From: JAXGTD01 sp040775095
GTDB lineage: Bacteria; Pseudomonadota; Gammaproteobacteria; Chromatiales; Chromatiaceae
NCBI GenBank assembly: GCA_040775095.1
Contig: JAXGTD010000169.1
Span: 1-7,476, forward strand
DNA length: 7,476 bases
Direction: 5' to 3'
The stretch's first letter is position 1; the number at the start of each line of letters is the position of its first letter. The position numbers and the translations under genes were made by a program. Below, piece after piece: positions 1-6,438 of this stretch. A model generated the notes under the pieces. The model was given only the letters and a program-made list of their open reading frames with translations, made no database searches and was not told the origin of the DNA.

Positions 1-1
1 G

Positions 2-34
2 CTCACCGCGTACGACCGGATCCGGGATGCCTGA
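2..34 (+). CDS. Possible 3' end of a truncated upstream gene
   Basis: An open frame enters from the left edge and ends at a TGA at 32-34, reading LTAYDRIRDA in its last ten codons. The residues look like a plausible protein C-terminus, and a gene ending here would converge on tcdA, whose stop lies at 71. A perfect inverted repeat follows immediately, as expected at the end of a transcription unit. Ten codons are too few to name a family, and the frame could be open by chance. Confidence 0.3.
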   Translation, partial: LTAYDRIRDA

Positions 35-37
35 GCG

Positions 38-54
38 CGGCGCATCATGCGCCG
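38..54. terminator. Short palindrome between convergent gene ends
   Basis: CGGCGCAT at 38-45 and ATGCGCCG at 47-54 are perfect inverted repeats around a single central C. As RNA they would form a tight hairpin of about seven G/C-rich pairs with a three-base loop. The element lies between the possible rightward gene end at 34 and the tcdA stop at 71, where a bidirectional terminator would fit. There is no T-tract on either side, so intrinsic termination is unproven. Confidence 0.3.
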
Positions 55-70
55 GCCCGGCTCGGCCGCC

Positions 71-835
71 TCAACGTTCCCCAAGGATACGCTGCACGAC
101 ACAGCCGGCCAGCGTCAGTCCGAACAGTGCCGGCAGATAGCTGATGGTGCCGTTGACGGCGCGCGGGCGGCCGCGGCCGGTGGCCTGGGGCGGCAGCGGT
201 GGCCGCGGCGGCTCGTCGGACCAGACCGCCAGCACGCCGCGCTCGATGCCGCGCCGACGCAGTCGCCGTCGCACCTCGCGCGCCAGTGCGCAGCCCTGGG
301 AGCTCATGACATCACCGACGCGCACACGGGTCGGGTCGAGCCGGCCGCCGGCGCCCATGCTCGCCGCCACCGGCACCCCCGCCTCGACCGCCGCGGCGAT
401 CAGCGCGACCTTGCTGCTCAGGCTGTCGATCGCGTCGATCACATGATGAAAGCCCGAGCCACCGACCAACACCGGCATCTCGTCGGCGGCCAGGAAGCGA
501 TCGATCACGCTCAGCCGGCAATCCGGATTGATGTCCGCGATGCGCTGGGCCATGACCTCCGACTTGTCGCGACCGATGGTGGAACGCAGCGCGCACAATT
601 GCCGATTGAGATTGGAGGGGGCTACCTGGTCGAAGTCGGCGATGGTCAGGCGGCCAACGCCGGCCCGGGCCAGGGCCTCGGCCGCGAACGCGCCGACCCC
701 GCCTAGCCCCACGAGCAGCACATCGGCCTCCTGCAACCGCGCGATGCCCGCGTCGCCGACGAGGATATGGGTGCGCTCCCAGGGTGTAGCGCTGGGCTCG
801 AGCCCGTTGTCTGCATCATCCGGATCGTGGCTCAA
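71..835 (-). CDS. tcdA: tRNA threonylcarbamoyladenosine dehydratase TcdA (CsdL/YgdL)
   Basis: This is an E1-like (ThiF/MoeB superfamily) enzyme. The family uses ATP to cyclise N6-threonylcarbamoyladenosine (t6A) at position 37 of ANN-decoding tRNAs to the cyclic form ct6A, in the cytoplasm. The 254-aa protein is near the usual length of about 250-270. Visible motifs are the nucleotide-binding glycine loop GLGGVG (43-48), the acidic strand end ADFD (66-69), the NLNRQ motif (75-79), K91, and VIDAID (132-137), which resembles the E. coli segment. The start is a TTG at 835-833. I prefer it because a GGAG sits seven bases upstream and no ATG lies nearby, and the TTG overlaps the upstream TatD stop as TTGA, suggesting translational coupling. 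It is the last gene of the leftward operon. The rare start codon may lower expression. Confidence 0.93.
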   Translation of the reverse strand: MSHDPDDADNGLEPSATPWERTHILVGDAGIARLQEADVLLVGLGGVGAFAAEALARAGVGRLTIADFDQVAPSNLNRQLCALRSTIGRDKSEVMAQRIADINPDCRLSVIDRFLAADEMPVLVGGSGFHHVIDAIDSLSSKVALIAAAVEAGVPVAASMGAGGRLDPTRVRVGDVMSSQGCALAREVRRRLRRRGIERGVLAVWSDEPPRPPLPPQATGRGRPRAVNGTISYLPALFGLTLAGCVVQRILGER

Positions 836-1617
836 GTCTGGTCTCCGCGCTCGTCCAGGCCAAGCACCGCTCGGGCGTTGGCGGTGGTCTGCGCCGCGAT
901 CTCGGCGGGCTCGGCATCGCGCACCGCGGCCAGCGCCGCGAGCACCTCCGGCAGGTACTCTGGGCTGTTGCGCTGATAACGGTGGGAGGCGACGGTCATG
1001 TCCGGGGCGTCGGTCTCGAGCACGATCGCCTCCGGCGGGAGCTCGCGCGCAAGGCGCCGCAATCGGGTCGAGCGCTCAAAGGTGAGCATGCCACCGAAGC
1101 CGAGCCGAAAGCCGAGCCCCAGATAGGCACGCGCCTGCTCCAGGCTGCCGTTGAAGGCGTGGGCGATGCCGCCGCGGGTACCGCCGCTTCGACGCAGGGC
1201 CGCCAGCACCTCGTCGTGGGCTTTGCGCACGTGCAGCAGCACCGGCAGCGCGGCGTCGCGGGCGATCTGCAGCTGCCGGAAGAACAGGTCCCGCTGGCGG
1301 GCGCGATCGGCCTCGCGCAGGTGATAATCCAGCCCGATCTCGCCAATCGCGACCAGCTCGCCATCGGCCAACAGGCGTTCGAGCCCCGCGAGATCGCCGT
1401 CGCGATGCCGGTGGGTCGCGACCGGATGCAGGCCGAGCGCCGGGTACAGATCGGCGTGGGCCCGGCACAACGCCAGCAACCCCGGCCAGCCCGCGGCGTC
1501 GATCGCCGGGACGACGATCGCCTCGACCCCGACCGCCCTCGCCCGCGCGAGCACCAGGGCGCGGTCCGGGTCGAACGCGGCGACATCGAGGTGGCAGTGG
1601 GTATCGATGAGCGGCAT
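832..1617 (-). CDS. TatD-family metal-dependent hydrolase (YjjV-like)
   Basis: This is a TIM-barrel hydrolase of the amidohydrolase superfamily. Family members are divalent-metal nucleases or phosphoesterases (TatD is a 3'-5' exonuclease on DNA and RNA, YcfH/YjjV are relatives); the substrate here is unknown. The 261-aa length is typical. The metal-site residues are all present: DTHCHLD (H7 and H9), E93 in GEIGLDYH, H129 in LLHVRKAH, H153 in HAFNGS, and D203 in ETDAPDM. The ETDAPDM end and the NSPEYLPEV segment (217-225) favour the YjjV side of the family over YcfH, but that assignment is from memory of the motifs. ATG at 1617-1615 is preceded by GTGAGG with a short spacer. The stop overlaps the tcdA start by four bases. 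The protein has no signal peptide, so a cytosolic enzyme is expected. Confidence 0.93.
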   Translation of the reverse strand: MPLIDTHCHLDVAAFDPDRALVLARARAVGVEAIVVPAIDAAGWPGLLALCRAHADLYPALGLHPVATHRHRDGDLAGLERLLADGELVAIGEIGLDYHLREADRARQRDLFFRQLQIARDAALPVLLHVRKAHDEVLAALRRSGGTRGGIAHAFNGSLEQARAYLGLGFRLGFGGMLTFERSTRLRRLARELPPEAIVLETDAPDMTVASHRYQRNSPEYLPEVLAALAAVRDAEPAEIAAQTTANARAVLGLDERGDQT

Positions 1618-1661
1618 CCGCGCCTCACGCCGGGTTCGCCGGCCCCCTCACGCCGCGCGCA

Positions 1662-2414
1662 TCAGTCATCGCTGCCGCCACGGCGAATGTCGCGGACAAA
1701 AAATCGCTTGCCCGGCCCCGCGCCAACCAGCCGCGCCTGCACGTCGAACAGCTTGGTGGCCTTGATCAGCTCGCTCAACTTCGCATATCCGTAGTTGCGT
1801 TGATCGAACTGCGGCGCGCGCTTATTGATGGTGTTTCCCACCGCCGACATCTCGGCCCAGCCATCATCGTCGGCGCTGTCTTCGGCGGCCTTGCGCAACA
1901 GGGCCACGAGCTTCGGGTCGGTGCGCAGCTCCTTGGTCCCCTTGCGCGCCGGCGGCGCCACACCCGGCTCGTCACCCTTGAGCAGCTCGGTGAAGATGAA
2001 CTTGTCGCAGGCGGCCACGAAGGCCTCCGGGGTCTTCTGCTCGCCGAAGCCGTAGACCTTGAGGCCGGACTCGCGGATGCGGGCGGCAAGCGGCGTGAAG
2101 TCGCTGTCGCTCGAGACCAGGCAAAAGCCGTCGTAGCGGCCACTGTGGAGCAGGTCCATCGCGTCGATGACCATGGCCGCATCGGTCGCGTTCTTGCCCT
2201 TGGTGTAGGCGAACTGCTGGCGCGGCTGGATCGAGTGGCGCAGCAGCACCTCCTTCCAGCCGGCGAGGTTGGGCCGGGTCCAGTCGCCATAGATGCGCTT
2301 GACCTGTGCGGTGCCATAGTTCGCGACCTCTTCCAGAAGTCCATCGATCACCGACGACTGGGCGTTGTCGGCGTCAATCAGTACGGCGAGGCGCTGATCG
2401 GTCTTCTCGGGCAT
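1662..2414 (-). CDS. NYN-domain putative ribonuclease with C-terminal OST-HTH/LOTUS domain
   Basis: The 250-aa protein has two domains. Residues 8-145 form a NYN (PIN-like, DUF88/LabA-type) fold with the expected acidic residues: D14 and D16 in LIDADN, D78 in NATDAAM, D84/D87, and D103/D105 in SSDSDF. These should bind divalent metal for RNA cleavage. Residues about 163-243 look like an OST-HTH (LOTUS) domain, with the NYGYAKLSELI core at 207-217; such domains bind RNA, including G-quadruplexes in some eukaryotic members. The same pairing occurs in eukaryotic MARF1-type proteins and in many uncharacterised bacterial proteins. A linker of about 15 residues (147-162) is rich in Pro, Gly and Lys. 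ATG at 2414-2412 has GAGGAG ten bases upstream. It lies 31 bp after the DUF2058 gene and 44 bp before tatD. RNase activity is inferred from family and motifs; the target is unknown. Confidence 0.9.
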   Translation of the reverse strand: MPEKTDQRLAVLIDADNAQSSVIDGLLEEVANYGTAQVKRIYGDWTRPNLAGWKEVLLRHSIQPRQQFAYTKGKNATDAAMVIDAMDLLHSGRYDGFCLVSSDSDFTPLAARIRESGLKVYGFGEQKTPEAFVAACDKFIFTELLKGDEPGVAPPARKGTKELRTDPKLVALLRKAAEDSADDDGWAEMSAVGNTINKRAPQFDQRNYGYAKLSELIKATKLFDVQARLVGAGPGKRFFVRDIRRGGSDD

Positions 2415-2445
2415 GTCGGGACGTCTCCTCAGACTATGACGCTGG

Positions 2446-2976
2446 TTACCACATCAGGTCGTCGGGGACCTGGAACTCGGCGTACTCGTCGTCGGTTTCC
2501 TGACCCCCGCCGGGTCGGTTCAGCACCAGCACCAGACTCGGATCCCGCTCGGCCACACGCGCCGCGGTCTGGGCCGTCACCAGCTCGTAGAAGGTATCCT
2601 GCCGCACGATCGCGAGCCGCCCGTCGACGATGCCACGGTGCTGCTCGGTGTTGACGTACAGCCGCTTCAACGCGTTGCCGTCGGTAAAATTGTAGGCCAG
2701 GTCGCCGCGTTCCCGACGCACGCGATTGTCGTGGATGAGCTGGCGCAGCGCGTTGGCCTCGGCCTTGCGGCGGGCCTGCTCGTCGCGTTCGCGATTGAGC
2801 TCGCGATCGCGTCGCTCCTTCTCCGCACGGGCCTGCCGCGCGCGGCGCTCCTGTGCCAACGCTTCCTCGTCACCGCCCTGGCGCTTGTTCTTGCGCTTCT
2901 GGGTCTTGGTCTGCTTGAGCTTCTGCTCGCTGACCAGCCCCGCCTTGAGCAGCTGTTCCTGCAGCGAGTTTGCCAT
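2446..2976 (-). CDS. DUF2058 family protein (YaiL-like, putative nucleic-acid-associated)
   Basis: The 176-aa protein matches DUF2058: the N-terminal MANSLQEQLLKAGLVSEQK, a very basic and charged helical stretch (about 20-90, rich in K, R, E, Q) likely to be coiled coil, the AYNF motif (94-97), and the family's C-terminal VPDDLMW. E. coli YaiL is of similar length and is described as a nucleoprotein; no molecular function is firmly known. I start at the ATG at 2976-2974, which has an AGGGGA about eight bases upstream and gives the canonical N-terminus. A longer in-frame reading back to 3204 adds 76 residues of low-complexity, non-conserved sequence and is unlikely. It is the first gene of the leftward operon and faces skp across a divergent intergenic region. 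The basic charge suggests RNA or DNA contact (inference). Confidence 0.92.
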   Translation of the reverse strand: MANSLQEQLLKAGLVSEQKLKQTKTQKRKNKRQGGDEEALAQERRARQARAEKERRDRELNRERDEQARRKAEANALRQLIHDNRVRRERGDLAYNFTDGNALKRLYVNTEQHRGIVDGRLAIVRQDTFYELVTAQTAARVAERDPSLVLVLNRPGGGQETDDEYAEFQVPDDLMW

Positions 2977-3012
2977 GGCCGTCTTCCCCTGCCCATTGGA
3001 TGCCTTGTTCAC

Positions 3013-3038
3013 GCGGATCCCTGTTTGCGGAATCCGCA
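3013..3038. repeat. Inverted repeats in the DUF2058 leader
   Basis: GCGGAT at 3013-3018 and ATCCGC at 3032-3037 are inverted repeats 13 bases apart. Nested with them, TGCGGA (3026-3031) and TCCGCA (3033-3038) form a near-palindrome around one base. The two pairings are mutually exclusive as RNA. If transcription of the leftward operon starts near 3047, this lies in its 5' leader, about 35-60 bases before the start codon. The role could be an operator or an RNA hairpin; nothing here decides it. Confidence 0.35.
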
Positions 3039-3046
3039 CCGGTTTT

Positions 3047-3065
3047 GCCCTGCATTGTACAGGGC
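3047..3065 (-). promoter_or_regulatory. Putative -10 box within an inverted repeat, leftward operon promoter
   Basis: On the minus strand, TACAAT (3059-3054) is one mismatch from the sigma70 -10 consensus. It sits in the centre of a perfect 6-bp inverted repeat, GCCCTG (3047-3052) and CAGGGC (3060-3065). I see no good -35 hexamer at 16-18 bp, so either the promoter is weak or needs an activator, or the match is chance. The repeat around the -10 would suit a repressor operator. Start of transcription would be near 3047, giving a leader of about 70 bases. Confidence 0.3.
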
Positions 3066-3122
3066 GCGACCCGCCGGCAGGCGATCGGATGCGCACCGCG
3101 GGCCACGCTGGCACGAGCGCTC

Positions 3123-3152
3123 CTGTCGCTCGCGTCCCGCTGTCGGTAGAAT
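3123..3152 (+). promoter_or_regulatory. Candidate promoter for skp
   Basis: TAGAAT at 3147-3152 is a good -10 candidate, preceded at 18 bp by CTGTCG (3123-3128), which matches the -35 consensus at only three of six bases. A start near 3159 would leave a leader of about 108 bases before the skp ATG. I did not find a stronger pair closer to the gene; the T-rich TTTAAT at 3238-3243 lies too near the ribosome binding site to be the -10 of a usual promoter. Confidence 0.35.
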
Positions 3153-3266
3153 CCCGGCCCGTGGCCACCAGGGCGCTCCCCGGCAGAGGCGGTCGTTGCG
3201 ACATTCCGCCCGGTGCAGCCCTTCGCCGTTCAGACTCTTTAATCTGCCACCATCAGGAGATTCCCA

Positions 3267-3785
3267 ATGAAGCGTCTCGCATTCCTCGTGCTCGGAGGTA
3301 TCGCGCTCGGCATTTTCGGTGCCGTCGATGCCTCCGCCCAGGACCTAGGCTATGTCGATATGGAACGCGTGCTCCAGGACAGCCGCATGGGGAAGGCCGC
3401 CCAGGCCGAGCTGGAGAAACGCTTCGGTGACAAGCGCACCCCCTTGCAGGAGGAAGAGCGCGCCATTCGCCAGCTGCAGCAGAACGTGGAGCGTGACAAG
3501 CCACTGATGAGCCAGAAGCAACTGGAGAAAAAGGAGGCCGAGATCAAGCAACGGATCGAGACGTTCGAGAAGGAGTTCACGGCGATCCAGAAGCAGATCC
3601 TGCAGGCGCAGCAGGAGGAAGGCAGGAAGATCCTCCCCCCAGCGCGCGATGCGGTCCACGAGGTCGCGAAGAAGAAGAAACTGGCCATCGTGTTCGAGGC
3701 GAGTCAGGCCGGTCTGTTGTACCTGGATCCGGCCATCGACGTGACCGATTCGGTGATCAAGGCGATGGACGAGAAGACAAAATAG
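3267..3785 (+). CDS. skp: Periplasmic OmpH/Skp-family chaperone
   Basis: Skp is a trimeric, jellyfish-shaped periplasmic holdase that carries unfolded outer-membrane proteins toward the BAM complex. The 172-aa precursor has a clear signal peptide: basic MKR, a hydrophobic core (4-20) and an ASA cleavage site, giving a mature start at Q25. The mature protein begins with the family strand LGYVDMERVL, continues with a long charged coiled-coil arm (about 43-125), and ends with the strand and helix region VFEAS (142-146) and DPAIDVTDSVIKAMD (154-168), typical of OmpH. ATG at 3267 follows AGGAG at about nine bases. Skp genes usually sit between bamA and lpxD; here neither flanks it, so this is a relocated or second copy. 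It is apparently transcribed alone, with its own terminator-like hairpin downstream. Confidence 0.93.
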   Translation: MKRLAFLVLGGIALGIFGAVDASAQDLGYVDMERVLQDSRMGKAAQAELEKRFGDKRTPLQEEERAIRQLQQNVERDKPLMSQKQLEKKEAEIKQRIETFEKEFTAIQKQILQAQQEEGRKILPPARDAVHEVAKKKKLAIVFEASQAGLLYLDPAIDVTDSVIKAMDEKTK

Positions 3786-3827
3786 CCCGCGGCACTGCGC
3801 CCCCGCGCACCGGCATCCTCCGCCGCC

Positions 3828-3886
3828 GTCCCGCCCGCCTGGTCTGCGCGCGGGCGGGCGTGCCGGGACTTTTCGCATTTTTCCTA
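3828..3886 (+). terminator. Terminator-like hairpin after skp
   Basis: CCCGCCCGC (3830-3838) pairs perfectly with GCGGGCGGG (3850-3858) across an 11-base loop. Eleven bases further on there are two T-rich runs, at 3870-3873 and 3879-3883. An alternative outer pairing, GTCCC (3828-3832) with GGGAC (3865-3869), shares bases with the first stem and puts the T-run directly at its foot. Location 43 bp past the skp stop and the T-runs support a Rho-independent terminator, though the spacing is not ideal for the stronger stem. Confidence 0.5.
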
Positions 3887-3916
3887 ATCCAGATCAGGCA
3901 TCACATGACGAGTCTG

Positions 3917-3946
3917 TTTCTGCGTGGTCAGACGCTGGTCTACAAT
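3917..3946 (+). promoter_or_regulatory. Candidate promoter for the DUF465 gene
   Basis: TACAAT at 3941-3946 is a strong -10 match in a locally AT-richer stretch after the skp terminator. The best upstream hexamers (TTTCTG or TTCTGC, 3917-3923) match the -35 consensus poorly. A start near 3953 would give a leader of about 110 bases. The leader contains two GGCGCC sites (4021-4026 and 4039-4044) that can pair with each other just before the ribosome binding site. Confidence 0.35.
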
Positions 3947-4062
3947 GCCATCGGACGCGTGCAAACAGATGAAGCCGCGTGCGTTTCCGGTAACACCTAA
4001 ATCCTGATTTTTCTGTCGCGGGCGCCCAGACGGGGGCCGGCGCCTCGGAGGACAAATACCCG

Positions 4063-4299
4063 ATGCTTGGAGAAAAACACGACCTGCTGCACGAGTTTCC
4101 AGAGCTCGAAACCAAGATCGACGAGATGCGCAAGACCAGCGCACCCTTCGCCGGGCTGATGAACGACTACGACGCGGTCGATGCCAAGATCCGCCAGCTC
4201 GAGGAGCTCGGCACACCGGTGGCCGACGAAACCATCGAGGATCTCAAGAAGGAACGTCTGCTGCTCAAAGACAAGCTCTACGCGTTGTTGCGGGGATAA
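4063..4299 (+). CDS. YdcH-like DUF465 family small protein
   Basis: The 78-aa protein matches the DUF465 (YdcH) family almost end to end: the opening MLGEKHDLLHEFPE, a central MNDYDAVDAKIRQLE (33-47), and a final LKKERLLLKDKLYALL (61-76). It is predicted to be two charged alpha helices joined by a short turn around GTPVADE (50-56), with no signal peptide and no membrane segment. Family members are common in Proteobacteria and have no established function; they are cytoplasmic and small. ATG at 4063 is preceded by GGAGGA at ten bases. It stands alone, 277 bp after skp and 272 bp before the ABC exporter gene, with a perfect hairpin after its stop. Confidence 0.9.
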   Translation: MLGEKHDLLHEFPELETKIDEMRKTSAPFAGLMNDYDAVDAKIRQLEELGTPVADETIEDLKKERLLLKDKLYALLRG

Positions 4300-4571
4300 G
4301 CGGGTTTCGCCGGTCCTCTCTCTCGGGACCGGCCTACCCAGAACCGAACAAAAACCGTCGCCCGACGCCTCGCCCCGCGCTAAGACGTGCTTTTCCATCC
4401 CTCCCGGGCAGCCGCCACCGGCCTGATCCCGACGAGCTCACCGGCAACATCGGCATCGCGCGCACGCGCTCAGGGCGCGTTCTTGCGCAGTCGCCGCGCG
4501 CGTTTTTCGTCTGCTTCCACGCCGCCTGCCTGAAGCGGCCAGCCAAATCGACCCAAGAGGCCCCGATCCCG
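4300..4571. other. Gene-free spacer before the ABC exporter
   Basis: Apart from the hairpin at 4309-4333, this 272-bp stretch holds a second small perfect repeat, ACGCGC (4464-4469) and GCGCGT (4475-4480) around TCAGG, and a T-run at 4503-4507 after a GC-alternating tract. These could be a further weak termination signal. I see no convincing sigma70 promoter and no coding frame with protein-like composition. The exporter's ribosome binding site, AAGAGG at 4555-4560, closes the stretch. Confidence 0.4.
4309..4333 (+). terminator. Perfect hairpin after the DUF465 gene, no T-tract
   Basis: GCCGGTCC (4309-4316) and GGACCGGC (4326-4333) are perfect 8-bp inverted repeats around the pyrimidine-rich loop TCTCTCTCG. 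It begins ten bases after the stop, where a terminator is expected. The following bases (CTACCCAGAAC) lack a T-run, so it may instead protect the 3' end or act with Rho. Confidence 0.4.
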
Positions 4572-6422
4572 ATGCGCTCCTCCATGCAAGACGCCAGCCT
4601 GAGCGATCGGGCCCGCAGCCGAAACATCAAGCCGCTAGTCCGGCTCCTGCGCTTCGCCCGCCCCTATCTCGGCCGGGTCATCATCGCCCTGATTGCGCTG
4701 CTGGTGGCAGCCCTCGCGCTGCTCGGGTTCGGCCAGGTCATCCGGACCGTGGTCGACTATGGCCTTGCGCACGGTTCGCGCCGAACGCTGGACCTCGCCC
4801 TGCTGCTGTTTCTCGCCGTCGTCGTCGTGCTCTCGGTGTCGATCATGGTGCGCGGCTATCTGTTGAACTGGATCGGCGAACGGGTCGTGGCCGATGTCCG
4901 CAAGGCGGTCTTCAACCGGGTGCTGGCCCTGGACGTGGGGTTTTTCGAGACGACACGCACCGGCGAGGTGATCTCTCGCTTGACCAGTGACACCGCACTG
5001 TTGCAGATCGTCATCGGCTCGACACTCGCCATCACACTGCGCACCTCGATCCTCGCCCTCGGAGGCATCGTGATGCTCGCCATCACCAGCCCCGCGCTGA
5101 CCGGGATGGTGCTGCTGGGCGTGCCCTTCGTGGTACTCCCCGCCTGGGTGCTGGGCTCCCGGGTCCGGCGTCTGTCGAGGCTCAGCCAGGATCGCATCGG
5201 CGATGTTGCCGCCTATGTCGACGAGACCCTCCACGGTATCCGCACGGTGCAGGCCTTCTGCCACGAACAGATCGACCAGCGCCGTTACGGCGAGAGTGTC
5301 GAGGGCGCCTTCGACACCGCGATGCGTCGGTCGCTGGTGAGCGCGGCCCTCAGTGGCCTGGTGACGCTGTTGACCTTCGTCGCGATCGGCATCGTGCTCT
5401 GGGTCGGCGGCAGGGAGGTGCTGGCCGGGCACCTGACCGGCGGCGAGCTCTCGGCATTCCTGTTCTACGCGATCCTGGTCGCGGGCTCCTTTGGCTCCCT
5501 CAGCGACCTCGTTGGCCAGCTGCTGCGCGGGGCCGGGGCCAGCGAACGACTCATGGAGCTGTTGCAGACACAGCCGGCCATCGTCGCGCCGGAAAAACCC
5601 CGGCAGCTGCCGGTTCCGGTGGCCGGCCGGGTGCAGGTGCAAGCCCTGAGCTTTGGCTATCCGGCCCGGCCGGACTCGCTGGCCCTGCGTGATCTCGACC
5701 TGACCATCGCCCCCGGCGAGCGTGTCGCGCTGGTCGGGCCGTCGGGCGCTGGGAAATCGACGCTGTTTCATCTGCTGCTGCGCTTCTACGACCCACGCCA
5801 AGGCCGCCTCCTGCTCGATGGTGTCGACCTGCGCGAGCTCGACCCCGCCCAGTTGCGCCGACACCTGGCCATCGTGCCGCAGGATCCCGTGATCTTCGGC
5901 GCCGACGCGTGGGAGAATATCCGCTATGGCATGGAAGACGCCGACGACGCCGCGGTGCGCGCCGCGGCAAAGGCCGCCCATGCCGACGGCTTCCTCAGCC
6001 GTCTGCCCCAAGGCTACGACACCCATCTGGGCGAACGCGGCGTGCGCCTGTCGGGCGGCGAGCGTCAGCGCATCGCGGTGGCGCGCGCGATCTTGCGGGA
6101 TCCGGCCGTCCTGTTGCTCGACGAGGCCACCAGCGCCCTCGACTCGGAGAGTGAGCGACTGGTCCAGGACGCGCTGGAGCGGCTGATGCAGGAGCGCACC
6201 AGCATCGTCATCGCTCATCGTCTGGCCACGGTACGGGAGGCCGATCGCATCCTCGTGCTGGACGATGGCCGTATTGTGGCAAGCGGACGGCACGAGACAC
6301 TGCTGGCCGAGGGAGGGCTCTACGCGCGGCTCGCCTCGCTGCAGTTTCAACACGCCCTCGGGCCGGTCGATGTTCGACCCGATGACCAACGGGTGATCGG
6401 CGAGGCATCAGCACCGGCCTGA
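4572..6422 (+). CDS. MsbA-related half-size ABC exporter (fused permease and ATPase)
   Basis: The 616-aa protein is a homodimer-type inner-membrane exporter of the ABCB/MsbA superfamily. The N-terminal domain (about 25-325) has six hydrophobic spans near 36-56, 72-92, 146-170, 174-194, 256-280 and 292-314. The nucleotide-binding domain (about 350-590) has every motif: A-loop Y363, Walker A GPSGAGKST (389-397), Q-loop Q437, signature LSGGE (493-497), Walker B LLLLDEAT with D517 and E518, D-loop SALD (521-524) and switch H549. It should therefore be catalytically competent. The overall pattern resembles the MsbA-related group TIGR02204 rather than true MsbA; I recall this from sequence resemblance. 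Substrate is unknown; a lipid or hydrophobic compound is likely. ATG at 4572 has AAGAGG eleven bases upstream; the in-frame ATG at 4584 would be too far from it. No accessory subunit gene is adjacent. Confidence 0.93.
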   Translation: MRSSMQDASLSDRARSRNIKPLVRLLRFARPYLGRVIIALIALLVAALALLGFGQVIRTVVDYGLAHGSRRTLDLALLLFLAVVVVLSVSIMVRGYLLNWIGERVVADVRKAVFNRVLALDVGFFETTRTGEVISRLTSDTALLQIVIGSTLAITLRTSILALGGIVMLAITSPALTGMVLLGVPFVVLPAWVLGSRVRRLSRLSQDRIGDVAAYVDETLHGIRTVQAFCHEQIDQRRYGESVEGAFDTAMRRSLVSAALSGLVTLLTFVAIGIVLWVGGREVLAGHLTGGELSAFLFYAILVAGSFGSLSDLVGQLLRGAGASERLMELLQTQPAIVAPEKPRQLPVPVAGRVQVQALSFGYPARPDSLALRDLDLTIAPGERVALVGPSGAGKSTLFHLLLRFYDPRQGRLLLDGVDLRELDPAQLRRHLAIVPQDPVIFGADAWENIRYGMEDADDAAVRAAAKAAHADGFLSRLPQGYDTHLGERGVRLSGGERQRIAVARAILRDPAVLLLDEATSALDSESERLVQDALERLMQERTSIVIAHRLATVREADRILVLDDGRIVASGRHETLLAEGGLYARLASLQFQHALGPVDVRPDDQRVIGEASAPA

Positions 6423-6438
6423 TCGCTGCCGAGATCAG
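6419..6438 (+). terminator. Weak hairpin spanning the exporter stop codon
   Basis: CTGATC (6419-6424) and GATCAG (6433-6438) are inverted repeats around GCTGCCGA, and the stem includes the TGA stop of the ABC exporter gene. A further palindrome, CCGAGCTCGG, follows at 6464-6473. Neither is followed by T residues, so these are only possible 3' end structures. Confidence 0.2.

Noticed and set aside
71..2414. A defence island reading of the NYN and TatD genes
   Set aside because: Both families also have common housekeeping members, the neighbours are tcdA and DUF2058, and there are no phage, toxin-antitoxin, restriction or integrase genes in the window.
2977..3204. N-terminal extension of 76 residues on the DUF2058 protein
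   Set aside because: The added residues are non-conserved in character, and the ATG at 2976 has a good ribosome binding site and gives the family's normal N-terminus and length.
4635..6389. A 584-codon open frame antisense to the ABC exporter gene
   Set aside because: High GC at third codon positions leaves few stop codons in the opposite frame. The translation is rich in His, Gln, Arg and Gly without recognisable domains, while the sense frame has every ABC motif.
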